Assembly (NCBI GenBank): GCA_937899935.1 | Contig: CALCOW010000182.1 | Location: 1-12,349, forward strand | Length of the DNA stretch: 12,349 bases | Direction: 5' to 3' | Origin: an uncultured Phycisphaerae bacterium | GTDB lineage: Bacteria; Planctomycetota; Phycisphaerae; Phycisphaerales; SM1A02 | Shown: piece after piece, positions 7,901 through 12,349 of the stretch | Layout of the letters: the number at the start of each line of letters is the position of its first letter | Numbering within the stretch: position 1 is the first letter of the stretch | Notes under the pieces: model-generated | Databases searched by the model: none | Seen by the model: only the letters and a program-made list of their open reading frames with translations | What the model was told of the DNA's origin: nothing | Position numbers and translations under genes: made by a program

Positions 7901-8540
7901 CAACGCGCAAGGTCAATATGATCAGGCGATGCCTTACTATGTGGAGGCATTAAAAGAGAGCCGCCGTCTGTTGGGAGATGAGCACGCCAGAACAGCTGAG
8001 AAGATGTTAGGCGTGGGGACACTCCTTAGTGCTCAGGGTAAGTACGACCAAGCAAGACCCTACTACGCCAAAGCAGTAGAAACCAACCGCCGTGTTCTAG
8101 GCAGTGATCATCCCCAAACATTGGTTGCGATTGACTTACTGTGTTGTCTGGTTGCCCAACAAGGCAACTTCGACGAGGCCGTTGAAATCAGTCGTCGATT
8201 CTTAGGTGATGATCATTCCCAAACCTTTGACTTGATGAGCAAGAAGATAGGTGGCCTACTCACATACCGGAGCAACTATGACCAAGCACATGGTTTCATT
8301 GAAAAGGCCCTTGAATTAAGTTCCGGCGCCAGAGGCGAATATGGCCAGTCCACTATTTCGGTAAGAAGTGACCTGGTGAGTTTTTATTTGGTCTGGCACC
8401 TCGCAGAGCCCGGTCAAGGTTATGGCGCCAAAGCCAGTGAGTTAATTGACAAGAACTACGAGATGATGGATAAGAGATGGGAGATAGCGGAGTCTAATGA
8501 TCGAACGGTAGAAACATCTCCTGATTATCCAACAGAGTAA
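4953..8540 (+). CDS. Transmembrane Ser/Thr protein kinase with two TPR blocks
   Basis: The product has 1195 residues from the ATG at 4953; an in-frame GTG at 4938 would add five. I prefer the ATG because MNHDRAREIFDEA is the usual planctomycete opening and TGGA lies about ten bases before it. Residues 1-60 form the ACGDDTSLRNEVKSLM helix region common before such kinases. The kinase domain (about 73-380) has a GEGGMG loop at 81-86, K104 in VAIKVVK, HRDLKPSN with D197 and N202, DFG at D219, and GTPAYMSPEQ, so it should be active. The single membrane span is residues about 400-424, followed by a charged coiled-coil-like stretch. Two TPR blocks of the kinesin-light-chain/NPHP type follow (about 535-790 and 920-1170), separated by an unrecognised segment. 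With the kinase inside, the TPR half would be outside the cytoplasm and could sense partners or ligands. No sigma factor gene adjoins it. Confidence 0.93.
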   Translation: MNHDRAREIFDEAASLPAKARDAFLDEACGDDTSLRNEVKSLMGHYESHPTVEEAEISGTTWNELLIGTRIGNYKLISKLGEGGMGVVYLAQQTEPLKRRVAIKVVKAGVDSKIIIARFEAERQALALMNHPGIASVYETGVTDDGRPYFVMEYIEGQSITTACDTERLKTLQRLQLLVKVCDAVQHAHERGIIHRDLKPSNIMVVRGDDDQFHPKIIDFGVAKATSLDLSEMTDMTQPGQLIGTPAYMSPEQIDHNQVAINSRSDVYALGVVMYELISGLLPFDPKSLAQNGLREMRRVICEQEPPRPSEQLQFSHVGYEDSQRIATARRTRMSLLIRKLSRELEWIPLKALRKSSYERYQSARAMGEDIRRYLAFKPLEAGAESALYRFRKTVSRNKGVLSAYGAVLIALFAGIITTSMFAVQSRQQAAVAEQQKNEAIVARDNAEHERVRTEAVKNFMTNILTSVDPQIAGGKDKELLKMVLANAANEVGEKFESLPLIEAELRSAIAKTYSAFELYEEAESHIFAAFSIGRRVLGDDHPQTIRSMIEMGDLFVIQGKYDRALPYYTQANATASRILGEDHPDTLNLISGLGNLFFKQGNYEKAWSYHTEALERRRHVLGDDHLDTLNSGSNVGDLLAINGRYDEAMIYYTVVLETARRTLGSDHPTVCQSLGNIGDMLLKQGKYDEVMPYYTEASEIARDVFGDDHPKTLRLVTNIADLLLKQGDYSKALLHCIEALENAQRYFGQGHAYTLQSFRNIISIYEAWEDAEPGQGHQAKADEYQRNYHEVLATEHPRWIVEASSVARLSDAQRCFEQWLHALTKEKITRETAGDMELVVRMLPSRVRRSLYVERTLNRDELELFEKAIPHGLLAPAIFSTELAAAGKNAFVPGSNVARNSLKIERRLSVLEKDLVSKRKKLGDEHIDTLVELFNCGLLYLTINKYQEALVSFEEILKTSRRVFGQDHPYTIASIANVGYVLNAQGQYDQAMPYYVEALKESRRLLGDEHARTAEKMLGVGTLLSAQGKYDQARPYYAKAVETNRRVLGSDHPQTLVAIDLLCCLVAQQGNFDEAVEISRRFLGDDHSQTFDLMSKKIGGLLTYRSNYDQAHGFIEKALELSSGARGEYGQSTISVRSDLVSFYLVWHLAEPGQGYGAKASELIDKNYEMMDKRWEIAESNDRTVETSPDYPTE
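6555..7300 (+). repeat. TPR block A: five 42-residue units plus capping unit
   Basis: Five tandem coding units of exactly 126 bp start at 6555, 6681, 6807, 6933 and 7059. Each begins with an RRxLGxDHPxT signature and holds a QGxYDxAxxYY helix pair. A sixth signature at 7185 (QRYFGQGHAYT) runs into the closing motif IYEAWEDAEPGQG and AKA near 7250-7300. The units are diverged at DNA level, so this is protein repetition, not a recent tandem duplication. Confidence 0.85.
7710..8437 (+). repeat. TPR block B: second six-signature block with the same closing motif
   Basis: Signatures start at 7710, 7836, 7962, 8088, 8193 and about 8322 (the last is degenerate, GARGEYGQST). Units 1-3 are 126 bp. 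Unit 4 is 105 bp, seven residues short in the second helix. Unit 5 is 129 bp. The block ends with FYLVWHLAEPGQG and AKA, matching the end of block A. Confidence 0.8.
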
Positions 8541-8564
8541 GTGACGACGCACCAGGCGAGTTGC

Positions 8565-10334
8565 TTACCTTTGTAGGGAAGTAGGCCCTCTATTGCCTTT
8601 CGCTACCCTACCGAGTTCTGCAGATCTTCCCTCTTCACTGGCGAGATCACATGAGCTTCCATAGTTGATTAGCATGAGTGAGAAGTCCTTGACATCAACA
8701 ACGCCATCGCCATTAAGATCAGTTCTAAGAATGCCTCGTTTGCCGAAGTCGATCACGAAGATGCTGAAGTCTTGATAGTCAACATCCATGTCGAAATCTA
8801 GATCACCTTTACAAGAACTCTTGGCGGCATAGAGTAGAAATGTAAACACTTGGTACTTCGTGCCCGTTGGGTTGCCTGGGCTCGGTGTGGGAAACCCAAA
8901 TTCATCAATCGGTGCGCCGTACGGCATGCCAGCTGCATGGCAATCAGTACAGTTCATGCTGTTAGTTGGCGCATTGCCACACTTTGGAAAATCGAATTCA
9001 GGTGGAAAGTACTGCGTGTAGGTTTCCATGGTGGTGTTGGTCATATAACACGTGTTGACGGTGTTTGATGTTGAAGGAGGGATACAGCATTCACCATCCG
9101 GATCAGGCTGTAGCGTGTTGACCAACTCGTAATACTTCCACGGCGCTGGGAGTGCGTCTTGATATTCCGTGTTGACGCTTTGAATCATCGGGGATGGAAC
9201 CATTTCTGGAATTCTTGAGACGTTGACGATTTCTTCAGTGTTGGTCTCGCAGACATCAGGGCCTTGCATCACGTCAACGGGTTCTGGCGGACAATCCGCG
9301 GCAGACTCCTCCTCACACGCTGCAGCAGCGCACGTGAAACCCTCAGCATATGGCGGCGGACAATCATCCGCGTCTGGGCCTGGGTTCAGTAAGGGTGTTG
9401 CTGGGTGCGGAAGGGATGTTGAAGTGTTATCGATCTGCTCAAAGGTCGTCCAATACCAAGCGCTGGCGGAATCCGGCGTCAGTCGAAGAATGTGCATGCC
9501 AATAAGGCCGATCGTCACGGGGCCGCATGGTGGAGCCGTATCGTTGTAGTTACTGACGTAGTAGACCTCACGCGTGATGAAACGACCGCTGGCGGCTTCA
9601 GCTGGTGTCAACTGTTTCCAAGACGCCTTGAGTTCCATGGCACCTTGCTGCGCGTAGTCAGGTAATGTCAGCGGCGGATCAAACTCGTCAGGCGCACCAG
9701 TTTCGGGAAATCCAACAAAGGTTGGGATCTCTGTTTCAAAGGCCTGGAGCTGTTTGTTGCTGTCGTAATATTGCGTTTGTTTGAGGTACTCAAACTCTGA
9801 TTGGTTTAGGTAGATCTCAAACATCACGTATCTCCCATTCTGATCGATCAATGGGCTACCTACATCTGCTTCAGCGAACGTGTCTATCAACTCGTCAAAA
9901 ATACCGATAATTTTTGATAAGCCACCGACGATCGGAAGTTGTGGGCCAGAGGAGTCCGGTGGGTACATTTTGATTGGTATGGTCGGGTTAGCCCATGTAC
10001 CGGGATCTGCACCAAGTGGAAGGAACATCTGATCTTTCTGTATGTATGTCAGCCAAAGCGGGTCTGCGGTATCGGTGCAGATACTCAAATCCTTATCAGG
10101 CTCACCACCGAGTCCACCTTCTTTGTGCGGCCAGTTGATGGCTACAAAAGTGTCCCATCCAAAGCGCACCCAACTCTCATGGCTGCTTGCATCTTCAACA
10201 TCGACAGGCATGAGCCAAGCATCGTTACAAGAGAAAGGATCTTCGCGCCTGTCGCCATCTTGGGCATACACACATGGCGCAACGAACAGTGCAAAGGAAC
10301 TCATTGTGACAAAGAAAGACAGCGACATACGCAC
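8565..10334 (-). CDS. Secreted single-heme (CxxCH) protein with dockerin-like C-terminus
   Basis: From a GTG at 10334 the product has 589 residues. The frame extends to 10403, but that start would put a long non-signal stretch before the signal peptide. The GTG has a seven-G run eight bases upstream; the ATG at 10328 is the alternative. The signal peptide is residues 1-24 (cleavage after VYA). The body has landmarks of a secreted cytochrome-like family I recognise only by pattern: TFVAINWP, GSPLIDQNGRYVMFEIYLN, MELKASWKQL, IGMHILRLTP, TTFEQIDN, YYELVNT and NTTMETY. One heme c site, CTDCH, is at C462, C465 and H466. A Cys/Pro/Glu-rich insert lies near residues 320-365. Residues about 508-562 are two EF-hand-like repeats, the second fully canonical (DLNGDGVVDVKD). 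A 28-residue basic tail follows Cys562. A periplasmic or surface redox role is inferred. It is convergent with the kinase gene, 24 bp apart. Confidence 0.82.
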   Translation of the reverse strand: MRMSLSFFVTMSSFALFVAPCVYAQDGDRREDPFSCNDAWLMPVDVEDASSHESWVRFGWDTFVAINWPHKEGGLGGEPDKDLSICTDTADPLWLTYIQKDQMFLPLGADPGTWANPTIPIKMYPPDSSGPQLPIVGGLSKIIGIFDELIDTFAEADVGSPLIDQNGRYVMFEIYLNQSEFEYLKQTQYYDSNKQLQAFETEIPTFVGFPETGAPDEFDPPLTLPDYAQQGAMELKASWKQLTPAEAASGRFITREVYYVSNYNDTAPPCGPVTIGLIGMHILRLTPDSASAWYWTTFEQIDNTSTSLPHPATPLLNPGPDADDCPPPYAEGFTCAAAACEEESAADCPPEPVDVMQGPDVCETNTEEIVNVSRIPEMVPSPMIQSVNTEYQDALPAPWKYYELVNTLQPDPDGECCIPPSTSNTVNTCYMTNTTMETYTQYFPPEFDFPKCGNAPTNSMNCTDCHAAGMPYGAPIDEFGFPTPSPGNPTGTKYQVFTFLLYAAKSSCKGDLDFDMDVDYQDFSIFVIDFGKRGILRTDLNGDGVVDVKDFSLMLINYGSSCDLASEEGRSAELGRVAKGNRGPTSLQR

Positions 10335-10342
10335 GGGCAAAT

Positions 10343-10349
10343 CCCCCCC
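10343..10349 (-). promoter_or_regulatory. Candidate ribosome binding site of the heme/dockerin gene
   Basis: A run of seven G on the minus strand lies eight bases before the GTG at 10334 and 14 bases before the ATG at 10328. The spacing favours the GTG start. It is a poor Shine-Dalgarno because it lacks A, so initiation may be weak. Confidence 0.45.
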
Positions 10350-10501
10350 ACTGTTTGCTTGGTGGTAGCAATGGCTAAGTGCAGAAACACCTTCCAACAC
10401 CATCCGACCCAGGCAAAAACCTACCTATAGAACCGGTTCAGATGAGCCATCGAGGATAGAGGGTTTTGTCCCTCTTGCCCAGAAAATAGTCTACAAATGC
10501 C

Positions 10502-10942
10502 TCACTTACGTGGCACGCCTTGGCCCTGATGCGTTGGGACAACCTTGCCTAAACCTGTCTCTGCGACGGCGCTGCGTGTTTCACACACATTGCCAAAGTT
10601 AACCAGGAAAATCGAGAAGTCTTGTATGTCCACAACGAGATCGCCGTTGAGGTCAGCGATGTTCTCACCGGTTGCCCCGAAGTTCACTAGGAACGCTGTG
10701 AAATCAATAAGGTCAACAACACCATCTTCAATGATGTCACCTGCACATTCACAAATGTCCTCCACGAAATTGCCACCGTTGTCGTTGTAGCCATTTTGGC
10801 CGCCGACTTGGTCAGGCGTGTTGCTGCAGACAATGGTGTCACTGAGGTTAAGGGTTCCGCCGGAGTTGATGATGCCACCACCGCCGGTGATGCCTACCAC
10901 AAGGGAAATTTGTGGAACGGTCCTATGGCTCGTCGGGATCAA
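10502..10942 (-). pseudogene. C-terminal remnant of a beta-helix protein with dockerin-like domain
   Basis: The open frame codes for 146 residues and can start only at a TTG at 10942, since an in-frame TGA sits at 10946-10948. There is no signal peptide. Residues about 15-60 (GITGGGGIINSGGTLNLSDT, then CSNTPDQVGG, DNGGNFVEDICECAGD) look like the last coil and linker of the Gly/Asn-rich right-handed beta-helix proteins common in Phycisphaerae, which are normally several hundred residues long. Two EF-hand-like repeats follow, both with a lost consensus position: loop 1 has Ile for the Asn at position 3, loop 2 has Leu for the Gly at position 6. A 27-residue tail follows the final Cys. The missing export signal and missing coils indicate a 5'-truncated gene. 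It could instead be an expressed small protein or the product of a frameshift, but no beta-helix coding was found upstream in the other frames. Confidence 0.6.
10747..10762 (+). repeat. 16-bp direct repeat, copy 1 (inside the beta-helix remnant)
   Basis: ATTCACAAATGTCCTC occurs here, within the codons for EDICE of the remnant gene on the opposite strand, and again at 11067-11082 upstream of the gene. An exact 16-base match within 320 bp is unlikely by chance. Confidence 0.6.
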
Positions 10943-10996
10943 TGCTCACTCTGGCGCTATCGTGAGGAGGGTTAAGTGGATAACTGCCTGACCAAG

Positions 10997-11028
10997 ACCT
11001 GGAGCCGTCTTCACAAAGACGCCCAGGT
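10997..11028. other. Strong imperfect hairpin in the intergenic region
   Basis: ACCTGG (10997-11002) pairs with CCAGGT (11023-11028), and CGTCTT (11006-11011) pairs with AAGACG (11016-11021), leaving a 4-base loop CACA and a small internal bulge. It could be an orphan terminator, a structured 5' leader of the permease gene (95 bp downstream) or a recombination scar. Only a short T/A stretch follows on the plus strand, so a terminator role is not clear. Confidence 0.45.
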
Positions 11029-11066
11029 TTATTGATTGATGGATTCCTGCGAAAGTATTGCCAGAG

Positions 11067-11082
11067 ATTCACAAATGTCCTC
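11067..11082 (+). repeat. 16-bp direct repeat, copy 2 (intergenic)
   Basis: This is an exact copy of 10747-10762, in the same orientation, within otherwise non-coding sequence 5' of the beta-helix remnant and 40 bp before the permease start. Flanks share at most a few further bases (ACGAATT against ACGAAATT). Confidence 0.6.
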
Positions 11083-11122
11083 AGAATTACGAATTCCTCA
11101 AGTTCCGAAGTAGACTCCCTTC

Positions 11123-12349
11123 ATGCGACGCCGGTCTGTGGGCCCTTCCATCCTCATGATCACCCTCTTGGTGCTCTTTGCGTTATGCCTGATCTATCCG
11201 ATTTGGTTGACCATTGAGGGCGCCTTTGTCTCCTACGACGGTGGCTTTACGCTTTATCACATTGGTGAGGTATTCACCAATGAAGTATTGCGCAACAGCC
11301 TCTGGAATGCGCTGGCCATTGCAGGCTGTACGACATTGCTGTCAATCATCATTTCACTGCCCCTGGCGGGTCTAACAGCACGCTACGATTTTCCTGGCAA
11401 GAAAGCATTTGGGGCGCTCATCTTGGTGCCGCTCATCCTGCCGCCGTTTGTTGGTGCGATCGGTCTAACGCACTTACTCGGCCGCAGCGGTGCGATCAAT
11501 ACCATCCTCATGGATCTCGGTCTTCTTGAAACCGGTTTCGACTTCATTGGTAAAGGTGGCTTCTGGGCGATTGTGGTGATTGAAGCGCTGCACTTGTATC
11601 CCATCATCTACCTCAATGCCACAGCATCCCTTGCCAACCTTGATCCAGCTCTCACCGAGGCGGCTGAGAATGTTGGTGCTGGCCCCTGGAGTCGCTTCAC
11701 GAAAGTGACGCTACCACTGATTCGCCCGGGGCTTTTTGCTGGCAGCACGATTGTCTTTATCTGGTCCTTTACTGAGCTTGGTACACCGCTGATGTTTGAC
11801 TATCAGCAGGTTGCTCCCGTGCAGATATTTCAACTTATTAAAGAGATGTCCGATTCACAGCAGCCTTACGCGCTGACGGCTGTGATGCTGGCGATGGCGA
11901 TCGGTATTTATGTGGTTGGCAAGTTTTTCTTTGGTCGCCGGGGCCATGAAATGTATTCCAAAGCCTCAGTTCAAGCGATACCAAAAAAGTTGAAAGGCAT
12001 CGCTGCTTTTGGGGCGTTAGCACTGTGCACCGTTGTTGTGCTAATGGCCATCAGCCCGCACATAAGTGTGATCCTTTCAAGTATCGCGGCAGACGGCTCT
12101 TGGTATCAATCTATTTTTCCTACACAATTCACACTGCAATATTATGGAGATGCGCTGACCCATCCACTGGCAATGGGTTCAATCGAGAATAGCTTGATCT
12201 ATTCCATCTGCGCCGTTGCGGTTGATTTAGGTATTGGGCTTTTGATTGCCTATCTGATTGTGCGCACGCGCATATGGGGGCGCACCCTCCTGGATAGCCT
12301 CTCGATGTTGCCGCTGGCAGTTCCAGGTTTAGTCATGGCGTTTGGTTAT
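11123..12349 (+). CDS. ABC transporter permease, iron(III)/thiamine type with two fused permease domains, cut by window edge
   Basis: The frame runs open from the ATG at 11123 to the last base (409 codons, no stop). An in-frame TAG at 11111-11113 leaves this ATG as the first possible start; it has no strong Shine-Dalgarno. The N-terminus MRRRSVGPS leads into the first membrane helix. About eight hydrophobic segments are visible, with a ninth starting at the edge. The first permease domain carries the ATPase-contact loop EAAENVGAGPWSRFTKVTLP from residue 179, followed by LIRPGLFAGSTIVFIWSFTELGTPL. A second domain starts near residue 350 (IENSLIYSICAVAVDLGIGL), and its EAA loop lies outside the window. 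Two fused domains (about 550 residues in the family) are typical of FbpB/ThiP-type importers of ferric iron, thiamine or phosphonates. The substrate cannot be told, since neither the ATPase nor the binding protein is in view; they probably follow to the right. Confidence 0.88.
   Translation, partial: MRRRSVGPSILMITLLVLFALCLIYPIWLTIEGAFVSYDGGFTLYHIGEVFTNEVLRNSLWNALAIAGCTTLLSIIISLPLAGLTARYDFPGKKAFGALILVPLILPPFVGAIGLTHLLGRSGAINTILMDLGLLETGFDFIGKGGFWAIVVIEALHLYPIIYLNATASLANLDPALTEAAENVGAGPWSRFTKVTLPLIRPGLFAGSTIVFIWSFTELGTPLMFDYQQVAPVQIFQLIKEMSDSQQPYALTAVMLAMAIGIYVVGKFFFGRRGHEMYSKASVQAIPKKLKGIAAFGALALCTVVVLMAISPHISVILSSIAADGSWYQSIFPTQFTLQYYGDALTHPLAMGSIENSLIYSICAVAVDLGIGLLIAYLIVRTRIWGRTLLDSLSMLPLAVPGLVMAFGY

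Noticed and set aside
6555..8437. The repeated region read as a DNA tandem repeat or CRISPR array
   Set aside because: The periodicity of 126 bp matches coding TPR units; DNA is diverged between units and there are no identical short repeats with spacers.
10335..10403. Longer N-terminus for the heme protein from the ATG at 10403
   Set aside because: It would put an acidic, His-containing stretch before a good signal peptide that begins at MSLSFF; the GTG at 10334 or ATG at 10328 fits export.
9939..10430. A plus-strand open frame of 163 codons opposite the start of the heme/dockerin gene
   Set aside because: It lies antisense to the signal peptide and family-specific body of the heme protein and has a Cys/His/Arg-rich composition with no domain-like pattern.
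10458..10475. Inverted repeat AGAGGG-ttttgt-CCCTCT downstream of the beta-helix remnant as a terminator
   Set aside because: The 6-bp stem is perfect and placed suitably, but no U-run follows on the minus strand; too weak to list as a feature.

Overview
The window looks like a chromosomal piece of an uncultured planctomycete, most likely of the Phycisphaerae/Phycisphaerales. The reasons are three extracytoplasmic proteins that end in the two-repeat, EF-hand-like dockerin type common in that group (repeats reading DFSIFLVNFG), a giant membrane serine/threonine kinase with kinesin-light-chain-like TPR repeats, and a single-heme secreted protein joined to a dockerin-like end. This assignment is inferred from protein style, not from a marker gene.

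Layout. Positions 1-2150 hold three minus-strand genes that read toward the left edge: pyrB (aspartate carbamoyltransferase), a stand-alone FliN/SpoA-domain protein, and the N-terminal third or so of a GH15 glucoamylase-like enzyme cut by the edge. Gaps are 42 and 62 bp, so they may be co-transcribed although their functions are unrelated. A 38-bp spacer separates pyrB from a divergent plus-strand gene for a small probable lipoprotein (2189-2848). It is followed on the same strand by a secreted subtilase-like protein with a dockerin-like C-terminus (3070-4662) and a 1195-residue Ser/Thr kinase with one membrane span and two TPR blocks (4953-8540).

The kinase gene ends 24 bp from the end of a convergent minus-strand gene (8565-10334). 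That gene encodes a secreted protein with one CxxCH heme site and a dockerin-like end. Upstream of it, also on the minus strand, is a short open frame (10502-10942) that looks like the surviving C-terminal end of a beta-helix protein with its own dockerin-like tail. About 180 bp of non-coding sequence follows, with a strong hairpin and a 16-bp copy of sequence from inside the broken gene. From 11123 to the right edge runs a two-domain, iron/thiamine-type ABC transporter permease, cut by the window.

How it fits together. The left part is housekeeping or metabolic (pyrimidine synthesis, glucan/trehalose breakdown, flagellar switch-type domain). The middle is cell-envelope biology: a lipoprotein, three dockerin-tailed exported proteins and a transmembrane kinase whose TPR half would lie outside the cytoplasm. 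No cohesin partner, transposase, CRISPR array, tRNA or rRNA was seen. No single new defence-type system is evident. The most distinctive signals are the related C-terminal tails after two of the dockerin modules, the twice-used six-unit TPR block of the kinase, and the Glu in place of the expected catalytic Asp in the subtilase-like protein. Intergenic stretches (2849-3069, 4663-4952, 10335-10501, 10943-11122) are all under 300 bp and hold only weak hairpins and ribosome-binding sites.
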